Source: Sulfurimonas sp. HSL3-1 | GTDB taxonomy: Bacteria; Campylobacterota; Campylobacteria; Campylobacterales; Sulfurimonadaceae | Length of the DNA stretch: 64,000 bases | Direction of reading: 5' to 3' | NCBI RefSeq assembly: GCF_039645995.1 | Contig: NZ_CP147920.1 | Coordinates: 1,922,001-1,986,000, forward strand | Shown here: piece after piece, positions 1 through 8,576 of the stretch | Position numbering within the stretch: the first letter of the stretch is position 1 | Layout: every line of letters starts with the position of its first letter | Notes under the pieces: generated by a model | Databases searched by the model: none | What the model saw: the letters and a program-made list of their open reading frames with translations, nothing else | What the model was told of the DNA's origin: nothing | Made by a program: the position numbers and the translations under genes

Positions 1-1034
1 CCCCCGCCGAAGGAGGCCGGCAGATCCCCGGTATAGGACTTCTGGATCGTAATGCTCTCGACGACGGAGGTCGGGAAGATATCAAGCGGGACGACCCGCT
101 TCGTCGGTTCCGGCGACGGCACGTGCAGATCATTGAGCATCACCGTCGAGTAGCGGTCCCCGAGTCCGCGGACATAGACATATTTCCCGCCGACGATCGT
201 GATACCGCTGACGCGTTTCAGGGCCGCGGCGACACTGCTGTCACCGCTTTTGGAAAACTGTTCGGAGCCCAGGACGTTCCCGACGGCGTCGCTGTTGCGC
301 TCCTCGGTGATCGCGGCGGCGACCGAACCTTCGATATGCGGCGCCAGGACGACAAACTCTTCCAGCTCCATCGCCGCGGGACTCAGCTCGACCGTGCGGC
401 TGACCATCTCTTTGGGCAGCACCGTCACCTTGACGTTCTGGGAGGAGTAGCTCGTATGGATGATGGAGAGTGTCCGGTTCCCCTCCGGCAGGTCGATGAC
501 GACATGGCCCTGCGCATCGGAGACGGCATTGATTTTGATCCCCGGCACGAAAACGCGGGCGCCCGCTACCGGTTTCTCATCTTCGGAGGAGAGCAGCGTC
601 AGTGCCACGGTCCCGTTGACCTTGACCACGTCCTGCTTCGCATCGCGCTGCGTCACATTCCCTTCCGGCGCTTCGACATCCGCAAAGAGCAGCGTTTTGT
701 CCGATTTCAGCGACAGGATGATCTGGGTCTGTTTGTCCGCGGCGATGAGAAAATTCTTCTTGACGAACGCCTGCGGCGCGCCGTCCTCCGTTGCCAGAAG
801 CTGCAGCTGGTAGTTCCCCTCCGGGAGGATCGTTCCCAGATACCCCTGGGCATCCGTCGTGAACGTCATCGTTTCAGGCTTGGCCGCTTCCGCTTCTGCC
901 GCGGAAAGGTTCATGATCACGACCTCCTGCGTCGGCAGCGGTTTGCCGTCTTTCAGAACATAGAGCGCCAGTTCGCCGCCTGCGGCGAAGAGGCTCATTG
1001 TCAGCAGTGAAACCAGAAAAAGTATACGCGTCAT
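1..1034 (-). CDS. TonB-dependent outer-membrane receptor (N-terminal part; runs off the left edge)
   Basis: Reading the minus strand from the ATG at 1034 gives about 344 residues that continue past the window edge. A signal peptide (MTRILFLVSLLTMSLFAAG) is followed by two carboxypeptidase-regulatory-like beta-sandwich modules (roughly residues 22-110 and 130-215) and then a plug domain with the typical VYVRGLGDRYS and LNDLHVPSPEP segments. The family imports scarce ligands through an outer-membrane barrel, powered by TonB. Its ATG overlaps the stop of the TPR gene by 4 bp (ATGA), so it is the last readable gene of the DUF3450-ttpC-exbB-exbD-tonB-TPR operon. The substrate cannot be read from the sequence; the Pho-type array before the operon suggests a phosphorus compound (inference). 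Confidence 0.9.
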   Translation of the reverse strand, partial: MTRILFLVSLLTMSLFAAGGELALYVLKDGKPLPTQEVVIMNLSAAEAEAAKPETMTFTTDAQGYLGTILPEGNYQLQLLATEDGAPQAFVKKNFLIAADKQTQIILSLKSDKTLLFADVEAPEGNVTQRDAKQDVVKVNGTVALTLLSSEDEKPVAGARVFVPGIKINAVSDAQGHVVIDLPEGNRTLSIIHTSYSSQNVKVTVLPKEMVSRTVELSPAAMELEEFVVLAPHIEGSVAAAITEERNSDAVGNVLGSEQFSKSGDSSVAAALKRVSGITIVGGKYVYVRGLGDRYSTVMLNDLHVPSPEPTKRVVPLDIFPTSVVESITIQKSYTGDLPASFGG

Positions 1035-2182
1035 TGCTGGCACTCCCATATATTGTTTTTGCATTTTTCCATCTTCTTGCGCAGTTCGACGGCCTTGGCG
1101 AAGAGCTCAGGCTGAGAGAGGGTCTCGAGCAGCGCTTCCGTCTGCTCGAACTCTCCCTCCATGTAGTAGGCGTACGCCAATGCGTAGCGCATGCCCTCCT
1201 CTTCCATCAGGCCGCTGCGCGCCATCGCCTTGCGGGTGACGATGATACGCTCATAGTCCCCGTACTCCAGGAAGATCGCGATGCGCTGCTTGTACTTCTC
1301 TTTCGTGTCGAGCATCTGCGTGTTCTTGAGCAGCGCCATCACGTAGTCGCGGGCGCGGCGGTACATCTCGGCCGACTCGTTGGTGTACTTCCCGTCCTCG
1401 ATGGAGGCCTCGTTAAAGAGCTCCGCCGCGGCACCGATCATCTCTTTGTCGATGTAGAGGTGCGCCAGCATCACCGTCACTTTGGCGCTGCTCGGGTAGC
1501 GCAGGTTCGCCTCTTCACCCAGTTCGATCGCCTTCTCCGTCTGGCCGCTCTGGCGCAGGGCGTTGATGAAGTTGATCAGGATCGTCTCGTTCGCCTTCGC
1601 GTTTTTCAGGTAGACCTGCGCATCATCAAGCGCCGCCTGGAAAAGCCCCAGGGAGACGAGGTAGTAGAAACGCTGCTTGTAGGCGTCCCAATAGGATGGG
1701 AAACGACTGTTCACATCCCGCAGGACCGCCAGTGCCGCATCCTTGTCGCCTTCGCGCCAGAAACACTCCGCCTTGAGGCCGAAGAGTTTCGGGTTCTGCG
1801 CCATAAGGTCGGGGACCTTGTCCAGCGCCGCGATACACCCTTTGTACTCCTTGAGCTTGAAGCTGTTCTGGGCAATGTAGAGGTAGAGCGGCTTGGACGC
1901 GTTCGTATCCTCGTTCAGTTCGATCGACTTGTAAAAGTGGACGTTGGCCTCTTTGTAGAAGCTCTTTTTCGTCTCGACCAGCCCCTTGAGCATGTAATAG
2001 CGCGGCAGGTCGAGCTCTGTGTCGTTAAGATCGACCATGTTCAGCGCATCGTTTGCACGCTCGACATGACCGTCGCGCAGCATCATTGCACCCAGTTCGA
2101 CATAGTCGACATCATCGGTTTTCGCCGCCAGCTGGACGGAGAGAGCCCCGACCAATGCCGCTATAATCCAAAAACGTTTCAT
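1031..2182 (-). CDS. Periplasmic tetratricopeptide-repeat protein of the TonB operon
   Basis: This 383-residue protein has a signal peptide (MKRFWIIAALVGALSVQLAA) followed by helical repeats with TPR character throughout (for example around residues 65-130, 190-250 and 290-370). In Vibrio TonB2 clusters a TPR gene follows tonB2, and it does so here, 12 bp after tonB. A scaffold role between TonB and the receptor is inferred from that context. Its stop overlaps the receptor start, so the two are translationally coupled. It has no catalytic motif. Confidence 0.85.
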   Translation of the reverse strand: MKRFWIIAALVGALSVQLAAKTDDVDYVELGAMMLRDGHVERANDALNMVDLNDTELDLPRYYMLKGLVETKKSFYKEANVHFYKSIELNEDTNASKPLYLYIAQNSFKLKEYKGCIAALDKVPDLMAQNPKLFGLKAECFWREGDKDAALAVLRDVNSRFPSYWDAYKQRFYYLVSLGLFQAALDDAQVYLKNAKANETILINFINALRQSGQTEKAIELGEEANLRYPSSAKVTVMLAHLYIDKEMIGAAAELFNEASIEDGKYTNESAEMYRRARDYVMALLKNTQMLDTKEKYKQRIAIFLEYGDYERIIVTRKAMARSGLMEEEGMRYALAYAYYMEGEFEQTEALLETLSQPELFAKAVELRKKMEKCKNNIWECQQ

Positions 2183-2194
2183 CGGTTCTCCTCC

Positions 2195-2833
2195 TTAATT
2201 GAGGTCGAAGCGGATCTTCTGCTTCGCCCATACTTTGACCGGCTGCCCCTGGTACTGCGCCGGCTTGAATTCCCAGGTTTTGACGGCCGCGACCGCGACG
2301 TCGTCGAAGGTGTCGGCCGGATCGCTCTCAAGCACCCTGACCTTTTCGACACGCCCCTGCTTGTCGATCAGCAGGTTCATCAGGACATACCCCGTGACGC
2401 CCATTTTGCGCGCCTTCTTCGGATACTCGATCGGCGTGCGGCGGGAGGGCTGCGGCGCCTGGTCGACCGTATCGTCGGTCATGACCATATCGTTGCCGAC
2501 ATCACCCAGCAGCGCATCGTCGCTGAGCAGATCATCGGCCTGGAACGCTTCCAGGCCCGTATCGAGGCCCGAGAGCTGCGAACTGAGATTCGGCGTCGGC
2601 GCGCTGCGCTTCGGCTTCACCTTTTTCGGCTTCGGCTTCGGTTTGGGCTTGGGCTTCGGTTTGGGCTTGGCCACCTGCTGCATATCGAACTGCGCCGAAG
2701 CCATCTTCTTCTTCGGCGGCTCCGTCCACCCCTCGTTGTTCATCTCGATCACGACGATAAAGACGAAAAAGAGGCCGAAGACGCTCCACAGGAGGGCCAG
2801 CGCGTGTTTTTTCAGCGGGGAAGCGTTGCGCAC
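2195..2833 (-). CDS. tonB: Energy transducer TonB (TonB2 type)
   Basis: TonB transmits proton-motive force from ExbB/ExbD to outer-membrane receptors. The product has one N-terminal membrane helix (about residues 10-32), a Pro/Lys spacer made of repeated KP dipeptides (about residues 55-70), and a C-terminal TonB domain containing YPKKARKMGVTGYV and WEFKPAQYQGQPV. I choose the GTG at 2833, one base after the exbD stop with an AGG-rich ribosome site, over an ATG at 2869 that would overlap exbD by 35 bp and has no suitable spacing. It sits between exbD and the TPR gene. At 212 residues it is typical of TonB2-class proteins. Confidence 0.88.
   Translation of the reverse strand: MRNASPLKKHALALLWSVFGLFFVFIVVIEMNNEGWTEPPKKKMASAQFDMQQVAKPKPKPKPKPKPKPKKVKPKRSAPTPNLSSQLSGLDTGLEAFQADDLLSDDALLGDVGNDMVMTDDTVDQAPQPSRRTPIEYPKKARKMGVTGYVLMNLLIDKQGRVEKVRVLESDPADTFDDVAVAAVKTWEFKPAQYQGQPVKVWAKQKIRFDLN
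2622..2672 (-). repeat. Short tandem DNA repeat encoding the TonB Pro-Lys spacer
   Basis: A run of near-identical 6-12 bp units (variants of CCCAAGCCCAAA on the coding strand) encodes the KPKP spacer of TonB. Such a tract could change length by slippage, and in-frame units would shorten or lengthen the periplasmic arm. Confidence 0.6.
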
Positions 2834-2834
2834 C

Positions 2835-3239
2835 TTATCCGACCTCTTTGTTCGTGGCGACCGCGACATCCTTCGCGCCGGAGAGGCGACACTGGTCGAC
2901 GACTTCGATCAGTTTCTCCACCGCGATCGTGTCATCGGTCACGACCAGGACGGACTTCTCCGTCGAGGTGCGCAGCATGTCGCGCAGTTTGCTCTGCAGC
3001 GCCCAGACCTTGATGGGCTGGTTATCGATGTAAGCCTGGGCCTGGTTGTCGAGGTAGACCTTGATCACCTTGCTCGATGCCCGCGTCGCCGAAGAGGCTC
3101 CCGGACGTTCAAGGTCGAGCTTCATGTCTTTGACAAAGGTCGTACTGACCATGAAAAAGATCAGCAGAATAAATACCATGTCGATCAGCGGCGAAATGTC
3201 GACGGCCTGATCCAGCTCTTTTTTCTGTCTAAAACGCAT
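2835..3239 (-). CDS. exbD: ExbD/TolR family proton-channel subunit
   Basis: This 134-residue ExbD has a short cytoplasmic head, one membrane helix (about residues 17-35) that carries the conserved Asp within SPLIDMVFILL, and a periplasmic domain. It forms the proton pathway with ExbB. It starts directly after the exbB stop and abuts tonB, matching the exbB-exbD-tonB order of TonB2/TtpC systems. Confidence 0.93.
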   Translation of the reverse strand: MRFRQKKELDQAVDISPLIDMVFILLIFFMVSTTFVKDMKLDLERPGASSATRASSKVIKVYLDNQAQAYIDNQPIKVWALQSKLRDMLRTSTEKSVLVVTDDTIAVEKLIEVVDQCRLSGAKDVAVATNKEVG

Positions 3240-3854
3240 TTACTTTCCTTCTTCTTCCGAACAGACGATATCTTTGATCTGTTCCAGTTCGAGTTCCATG
3301 ATCTTCGAGCGGCGGTCGATCAGACGGCCGACGACCAGACCCGGTACGGCGACGACGAGCCCCAGCTGCGTCGTGAACAGCGCCTGGGAGATCCCCCCGG
3401 CGATCCCGCCGCCCTGGCTGTAGAGCGTCATGCTCCCGAGCGAATCGAAGGTCTCGATCATCCCGGCTACCGTTCCCAGCAGACCGATCAGCGGCGAGAC
3501 CATGACGATGGTATTGACGGTTTTGCGATACTTTTTGAGCTCCTGATAGTAGGAAAAGAACGCATCCTCGATCAGCTCGCGCCCGATCGTGCCGCGGTAC
3601 CCCTCGTTGACGATCTTCAGGGCATCGACGATCGCGCCGTCGATGAGCCCCCGGGGGATTTCACGCTTCCCGGAGTCGAACTTGCGGATCAAAACCCGCA
3701 CGCTCTTTTGCGACCCGCGCTTGATGGCGTGGAAGCGGTAGCCCAGCGCGTACCACAAAACGATGACCAGCACGAACAGCGGCCACATGACAAAGCCGCC
3801 GCTCTGCATGTAGACCAAAAACTGATCGAAAAGGTTATGGAGTGCCGGTTGCAT
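3240..3854 (-). CDS. exbB: ExbB/TolQ family proton-channel protein
   Basis: This 204-residue protein has three membrane segments (about residues 17-36, 112-133 and 155-178). The MotA/TolQ/ExbB core motif SPLIGLLGTVAGMIETFDSLG lies across the second helix and a GISQAL segment precedes the third. The start overlaps the ttpC stop by one base (TAATG). It is shorter than ExbB of the classical E. coli system and corresponds to ExbB2 of TtpC clusters. Two ExbB-like genes in one operon are normal for this system type. Confidence 0.93.
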   Translation of the reverse strand: MQPALHNLFDQFLVYMQSGGFVMWPLFVLVIVLWYALGYRFHAIKRGSQKSVRVLIRKFDSGKREIPRGLIDGAIVDALKIVNEGYRGTIGRELIEDAFFSYYQELKKYRKTVNTIVMVSPLIGLLGTVAGMIETFDSLGSMTLYSQGGGIAGGISQALFTTQLGLVVAVPGLVVGRLIDRRSKIMELELEQIKDIVCSEEEGK

Positions 3855-5167
3855 TATTTCTGCTTGTTATACTCGTTGATCAGGTGCAGCGCGGACTGCT
3901 CCATGCCGTCTTTGATGCGCTCCGCCCAGCCGTTGAGCATGTTGCCCAGCAGCAGCAGCGGGATCGCCACGATCAGACCCAGTTCCGTTGTGACCAGCGC
4001 GATCGAGATCCCGCCGGAGAGCAGTTTCGGATCGCCCGTACCGAATTCGGTGATGATGTCGAAGGTTGCAATCATACCGGTCACGGTGCCCAGCAGACCC
4101 AGCAGCGGCGCGACGGCGGCGACGACCATGATGGCCGAGCCGTAACGGTCGAGACGTTCGCTCTCGTGCATGATCGCCTCGGCAACGATGTCCTCGACAT
4201 GTTCACGGTCGCGGTCGAGGTTGCGCACCGTCGCCTTCATGACGCGGGCCGCCGCCCCTTTGCGGCTTTTCAGGAAGTTCAGGGTCGCTTCGACGCCCTT
4301 GGACTGCAGCTCGACCAGCGTCTCTTTCGCTACCGGCAGCGTTTTGGACGCGGCACCGCTGAGGAAGAAGCCGCGCAGGACGACAAGCAGGAGTGCGAAC
4401 AGACCCATCACGACGATAACCCAGCCGATGATACCGCCGGATTCAATGACGTCCATAACGCCCTTGTCCGCCTTGTCCTCAACCTCTTTGGAGACGTTTT
4501 CATAGACGAAGATCTCCAGTGATGCGGGCATCTGTCCTGCAGCCAGGGCCGTCGCCGTCGCCGCGGACGCCGGTGCGTCCCACAGTTTCAGCTTGTCGCC
4601 GCCCGCCGGGACCAGTACACCGGACGCGCCTTCGGCAACGCCGTAGGTCGCGATGTTACCGACCTTGACGAGTTTGCCTTTCTGCTCCGTACCGTCTTTG
4701 AGGTAGAAGCTCCCCTCGGTGACGTTGACAGACGAGAGGTTACGGCCGAGCTTCAGCGTCTCCGCAAAGAGCTGGTTCAGTGTCGCCGGGTAATCGTTCT
4801 TGTCGATGGCAAGCTTGATGCCGTACGGTGCGAGGGAGGATTGCCCCTGCAGGGCGACGGATTCAAGCAGCGCCGTATCGTCGCTGATGTTCTCCGCATT
4901 CTGCTGTGAGCGGAAAAGCTGTTCGCCGAGGCGGTCGGATGTCTGGGTCTTGACCAGAACGTCATTCTGCAGCGACGCGATCTCTTTTTTCGCAGAAGAG
5001 ACGCGTGCCGCATCCTCTTTTTTCACCTGGGAAAGACGCTGCTGCAGCATCTCTTTCTGGGCTTTCAGGAACGCAATCTCTTTGGCATAGGCGCGCTGCA
5101 GTTCTGTTTCTGTCGCGGCAGAGAGGGAGAGGACCGCCATCATCAGGATAAGGACAATACGTTTCAT
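3854..5167 (-). CDS. ttpC: TtpC-type ExbB-like protein with periplasmic coiled-coil arm
   Basis: This 437-residue protein has a signal peptide, a coiled-coil stretch (about residues 20-80), an extended periplasmic region, a membrane helix near residues 245-268, and a C-terminal MotA/TolQ/ExbB domain (about 330-425; APLLGLLGTVTGMIATFD and GGISIALVTTELGL). TtpC is the fourth component of Vibrio TonB2 complexes, required there beside ExbB2, ExbD2 and TonB2. It is flanked by DUF3450 and exbB with one-base overlaps on both sides, the same order as in Vibrio. Confidence 0.9.
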   Translation of the reverse strand: MKRIVLILMMAVLSLSAATETELQRAYAKEIAFLKAQKEMLQQRLSQVKKEDAARVSSAKKEIASLQNDVLVKTQTSDRLGEQLFRSQQNAENISDDTALLESVALQGQSSLAPYGIKLAIDKNDYPATLNQLFAETLKLGRNLSSVNVTEGSFYLKDGTEQKGKLVKVGNIATYGVAEGASGVLVPAGGDKLKLWDAPASAATATALAAGQMPASLEIFVYENVSKEVEDKADKGVMDVIESGGIIGWVIVVMGLFALLLVVLRGFFLSGAASKTLPVAKETLVELQSKGVEATLNFLKSRKGAAARVMKATVRNLDRDREHVEDIVAEAIMHESERLDRYGSAIMVVAAVAPLLGLLGTVTGMIATFDIITEFGTGDPKLLSGGISIALVTTELGLIVAIPLLLLGNMLNGWAERIKDGMEQSALHLINEYNKQK

Positions 5168-5931
5168 TATTTCACCTCCGTCGTCGCAATGGCATTCGGC
5201 AGGGTAAAGTAGCCGGTGCGGATCTGTTTGTGCATCGCGTCAAACAGCGCGATGATCTGCTCTTGTTCCGCCTTGTTCACGGACTCTTTGTAGTACCAGC
5301 CGTTGGCGTCTTTGGCCACGTAGCCGACACGATCGTCCGGCGTCATGAAGTACATCATGACGGTGCCCAGACGTGCGATCTCCGCCAGGCGGTCTTCGCC
5401 GTCGAGCTTGATCGTCTGTTTGAAAAGGCCGTTCTCCTTGGTCATGCGCACTTCGTCCGCGTAACTGTTCCAGACCTGCGCCAGCGCCTTCTGCGGCGTG
5501 ATCAGGCCTTCGTTCATCTGTGATTCGATACGCGCGACATCGTCAAGGCGCTCCGCCGTTTTAAAAGGAAGTTCGGAAGCGATCTGCGTTTTAAGTTCGG
5601 CGATGGCGGCAACGACGACGGGCTTGATCCCCTCGCTGTTCTTGCTCGCCGCGGCGATCTGCTGACGGACCTTGGCGATCTCCTGCTCGATCTGCTTGAT
5701 CTTCAGGTTCTCGCGTCCGATCGTCGCATCGAGTTCGTTCTTTTCGATGACGAGCGAACGCATTGTCGCTTTCGTGTCATCTTTTTCTTCCTGAATCTGC
5801 GTGTTCAGTTGTTCGACTTCGGCGCGCAGCTTCATCAGCGATGCCGCCATGTTTTCTTCGGTACTTGCTGCGAGTGTTGTCGCTGCGATCAGCGAACCGG
5901 CCAGCCAGAGTTTTATCGTATTCGGTACCAT
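5167..5931 (-). CDS. DUF3450 family periplasmic coiled-coil protein, first gene of the TonB operon
   Basis: This 254-residue protein has a signal peptide (MVPNTIKLWLAGSLIAATTLAAS), a long coiled coil (about residues 27-100) and a globular C-terminal region with the DRVGYVAKD and GWYYKES segments seen in DUF3450 proteins. DUF3450 genes regularly precede ttpC in TonB2-type clusters. The molecular role is not established; a partner of TtpC is inferred from the shared coiled coils and overlapping genes. The four-position Pho-type promoter at 5960-6013 lies just upstream. Confidence 0.85.
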   Translation of the reverse strand: MVPNTIKLWLAGSLIAATTLAASTEENMAASLMKLRAEVEQLNTQIQEEKDDTKATMRSLVIEKNELDATIGRENLKIKQIEQEIAKVRQQIAAASKNSEGIKPVVVAAIAELKTQIASELPFKTAERLDDVARIESQMNEGLITPQKALAQVWNSYADEVRMTKENGLFKQTIKLDGEDRLAEIARLGTVMMYFMTPDDRVGYVAKDANGWYYKESVNKAEQEQIIALFDAMHKQIRTGYFTLPNAIATTEVK

Positions 5932-5959
5932 ACATACCCCACATAAAAAAGATAGGCGA

Positions 5960-6013
5960 AGGGTACAGGTTTTGTGTTACGCTACCGTCACCGGAAGATT
6001 ACATAACGGAAAC
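5960..6013 (-). promoter_or_regulatory. Pho-type promoter of the DUF3450-ttpC-exbB-exbD-tonB operon: four 11-bp-phased boxes
   Basis: On the minus strand GTTTC (6013-6009), GTAAT (6002-5998), GTGAC (5991-5987) and GTAAC (5980-5976) follow at exact 11-bp steps, and a -10-like TACCCT begins 15 bp after the start of the last box (5965-5960). The pentamer-N6-pentamer layout equals the published Campylobacter jejuni PhosR box (GTTTC-N6-GTTTC). Binding by a PhoB-type regulator is inferred. Confidence 0.75.
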
Positions 6014-6038
6014 ATTTTTGAGTGTAGAAGGGGGGAGA

Positions 6039-6057
6039 GACCGGGGAAACCCCGGTC
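6039..6057. terminator. 8-bp perfect hairpin after the lipoprotein gene
   Basis: GACCGGGG and CCCCGGTC flank a 3-base loop just past the stop at 6074. On the transcribed (minus) side it is followed by a pyrimidine run broken by C residues, so intrinsic termination is possible but not clear-cut. It also separates the lipoprotein gene from the TonB operon promoter. Confidence 0.45.
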
Positions 6058-6073
6058 GGGGGGAGAGTAAAGG

Positions 6074-7261
6074 TTACTGTTCCAGCGGATCGTTGGTGCC
6101 GGCTTTACCTTTCCAGACGTTAGCTTCGGTCACACCGAGGCATGTTGTATTGTCATCGACATTGAGATAGGCTGCGTCAATCGCTGCAAGACCTGTCGTA
6201 CCGACGTTTGTGACAAAGTAGGCGTATGCCGTATTCGCCGTCGCATCCTTGGAGTTTGTGTCAGAGTACGTCGTTGTATCTGTCAGCGCCACGCTCGTAT
6301 CTTTGAAACAGACATCGCTGGAGATATGCTTTGCACCTGTCAGGTAAGCATCCTCGCCGCGGAAGAAGACCATTGCCGTATCAACTGTCTTGTCGCTGAC
6401 GAACTTGACGTTGTCCCATTTGAAGCCGGCATCGTACTTGTTGTAGAAACCGCCGCCTTTGATGTACGCCGTATAGTTGATGATATCCGGCTGCGTCGCA
6501 TTCGTATCATCCGTCGTGATCGTGTTGTTGTCGTTACCGAACTCCATACCCGCAGAGTCGTGATCGTTCGTGCTGTCGACGTTGACCTGCTTGACCAGGA
6601 CGTTCTGGATCGTACCGCGGTAACCGAGGTCCGTGTCGACAGAGTCGTCGTGAGCGTTGTAGACATAGAGACCGTCGATGTTTACGCGGCCGCCCCAGAT
6701 CTCCAGACCGTCATCCAGACCGCCGATGATCGCGATGTTTTTCAGGATCGTACCCGAACCGACACCGGCGAGGGAGAGACCGTTGAGCTCTTTGTCTTTC
6801 TCGACTTCGTAACCGCTGTGCTTGACAGCAACATACTCCAGGTGACCGGAAGACTGTGTATTGTCACAAGCTACCGTTACACCGCCGTCACAACCGAAGG
6901 CAACTGTTTCGTCCGCTTCGTAGTGTGCAACACCGTAGTGTGTGTAAGCGTTACCGGCGAGGACAAGACCGCCCCATTCACCCGCTGCGTTATCCTGGGA
7001 GTTGCCGTCGACATCCTTCTTGGAGGTAAAGACGATCGGCTCCGCCTGCGTACCGATAGCGATCATCTGCGCACCCGCCTCGACGACCATGAAAGAGTTC
7101 GGCGTGACGCCGGCCAGTGTCGTACCTGCCGGGATTGTCAGTACTGCCGGCGCTTTGACGTTAACCTTGCCGTCGATCGCGTATTTGACCGTTTTGTCAA
7201 GGGTCATGTCGCTTGTGATCTCGCTCGGGAGCGCCGTATAGATGACCGGCGGAGTCTCCAG
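6074..7261 (-). repeat. Second copy of the 1176-bp internal duplication
   Basis: Matching landmarks are offset by exactly 1176 bp from the first copy (for example CCAGATCTCCAG at 6695 and 7871), and identity is visible at the DNA level over hundreds of bases. Near-identity in synonymous positions points to a recent duplication or ongoing gene conversion. Confidence 0.8.
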
Positions 7262-8545
7262 CGGATCCAGAGAGCCTTCAGAACCTTTCCAGATTGTCGC
7301 TTCATCGGCACCCGTACAGACCGTATCCATTGTCGTCGTGTTCGCGTCAACATAGATCGTGCCGCTGCCCGCATAAAGCTTGTTCGTCACAAAGTATGCG
7401 TAGGCAGTGTCTGCCGTCGCGTCTTTGGAGTTCAGGTTTGTATACGTGCTGTTGTCATCCAGTGTCAGCGCCGTGTCTTTGAAACAGACCGGACCGTCGA
7501 TGTGTTTTGCACCTGTCGTGTAAGCGTCCTGGCCACGGAAGTGAACCTGCGCTTCGTCCGCCGTCTTGTCGCTGATGAACTTGACGTTGTTCCATTTGAA
7601 ACCGGCGTCGTACTTGTTGTAGAAACCGCCGCCTTTGATGTACGCCGTATAGTTGATGATGTTCGGCTGTGTCGCGTTGCTGTCGTCCGTTACGATCGTG
7701 TTGTTATCGTTACCGAACTCCATACCCGCAGAGTCGTGGTCGTTCGTGCTGTCGACATTGACCTGCTGAACGAGGACGTTCTGGATCGTACCGCGGTAAC
7801 CGAGGTCGGTGTCGACAGAGTCGTCGTTGGCGTTGTAGACATAGAGACCGTCGATATTGACCGTACCACCCCAGATCTCCAGACCGTCATCCAGACCGCC
7901 GATGATCGCAATGTTTTTCAGGATCGTACCCGAACCGACACCGGCGAGGGAGAGACCGTTGAGCTCTTTGTCCTTCTCGACTTCGTAACCCGTGTGGACG
8001 ACACGGACATACTCGAGGTGACCGGAAGACTGCGTATTGTTACAAGGAACCGTGACGTCGTCACAACCGAAAGCAACCGTTTCGTCCGCTTCGTAGTGTG
8101 CGACACCGTAATGCGTGTAAGCGTTACCGGCGAGGATAAGACCGCCCCATTCACCCGCAGCGTTCTGGCTGGAGAGTCCCTGAACATATTTCTGGGAAGT
8201 AAACGTAATCGGAGCCGCTTCCGTACCGACAGCATCCAGCTGGGAACCCGGCTCGACGACCATAAAGGAAGCCGGAGCACAACCCGCTACCGTTGTACCG
8301 GCAGGAATCGTCAGAACAGCGTTGTTCGTAACGTTAACCTTGCCTTCCAAACCGTAGACTTTTGTGCTGTCCAGGGTCATATCGGCATCGATGACAGCCG
8401 GAAGGACCACGTCGATGACAGAAGCGTCACAGACGGCAGTCGTACCGCCGCCGCCACCGCCGCCGCCACCACAGCCTGTAAAAGAAAGTACTGCAGCGGC
8501 TGCTGCGCTCAGGGCAATTGTCGAAGTTCTATAAAAATTCGCCAT
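6074..8545 (-). CDS. Tandemly duplicated beta-helix-like surface lipoprotein
   Basis: This 823-residue product has a signal peptide ending in a lipobox-like FTGC, followed by a run of nine glycines. The rest is two copies of one module of about 392 residues (residues 37-430 and 429-823). The copies share long identical segments such as KDKELNGLSLAGVGSGTILK and GLDDGLEIWGG, with hydrophobic/Asn-Gly periodicity that suggests a right-handed beta-helix. The module resembles hypothetical repeat lipoproteins I cannot name. Only seven or so Cys occur per protein, mostly paired within modules. A Pho-type array (8577-8630) and the adjacent TonB operon suggest a surface role in phosphorus capture (inference). 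The GGAG at 9 bp supports the start at 8545. Confidence 0.8.
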   Translation of the reverse strand: MANFYRTSTIALSAAAAAVLSFTGCGGGGGGGGGTTAVCDASVIDVVLPAVIDADMTLDSTKVYGLEGKVNVTNNAVLTIPAGTTVAGCAPASFMVVEPGSQLDAVGTEAAPITFTSQKYVQGLSSQNAAGEWGGLILAGNAYTHYGVAHYEADETVAFGCDDVTVPCNNTQSSGHLEYVRVVHTGYEVEKDKELNGLSLAGVGSGTILKNIAIIGGLDDGLEIWGGTVNIDGLYVYNANDDSVDTDLGYRGTIQNVLVQQVNVDSTNDHDSAGMEFGNDNNTIVTDDSNATQPNIINYTAYIKGGGFYNKYDAGFKWNNVKFISDKTADEAQVHFRGQDAYTTGAKHIDGPVCFKDTALTLDDNSTYTNLNSKDATADTAYAYFVTNKLYAGSGTIYVDANTTTMDTVCTGADEATIWKGSEGSLDPLETPPVIYTALPSEITSDMTLDKTVKYAIDGKVNVKAPAVLTIPAGTTLAGVTPNSFMVVEAGAQMIAIGTQAEPIVFTSKKDVDGNSQDNAAGEWGGLVLAGNAYTHYGVAHYEADETVAFGCDGGVTVACDNTQSSGHLEYVAVKHSGYEVEKDKELNGLSLAGVGSGTILKNIAIIGGLDDGLEIWGGRVNIDGLYVYNAHDDSVDTDLGYRGTIQNVLVKQVNVDSTNDHDSAGMEFGNDNNTITTDDTNATQPDIINYTAYIKGGGFYNKYDAGFKWDNVKFVSDKTVDTAMVFFRGEDAYLTGAKHISSDVCFKDTSVALTDTTTYSDTNSKDATANTAYAYFVTNVGTTGLAAIDAAYLNVDDNTTCLGVTEANVWKGKAGTNDPLEQ
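7262..8437 (-). repeat. First copy of the 1176-bp internal duplication
   Basis: This is the N-terminal module of the lipoprotein. Boundaries are approximate and were set from the protein alignment: VCDASVIDVVLP opens this copy where LETPPVIYTALP opens the other. Confidence 0.75.
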
Positions 8546-8576
8546 ACACTTACTCCAAAGTTGAAAAGTTGCCGCA

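Noticed and set aside
998-4145. Long plus-strand open frames opposite the TonB operon (998-3013, 2199-4145)
   Set aside because: They are antisense to clear exbB/exbD/tonB/TPR genes, lack ribosome sites and show Arg/Asp-rich shadow composition caused by high GC.
6074-8437. CRISPR-like repetition in the lipoprotein gene
   Set aside because: It is a single 1176-bp coding duplication, not short repeats with spacers.
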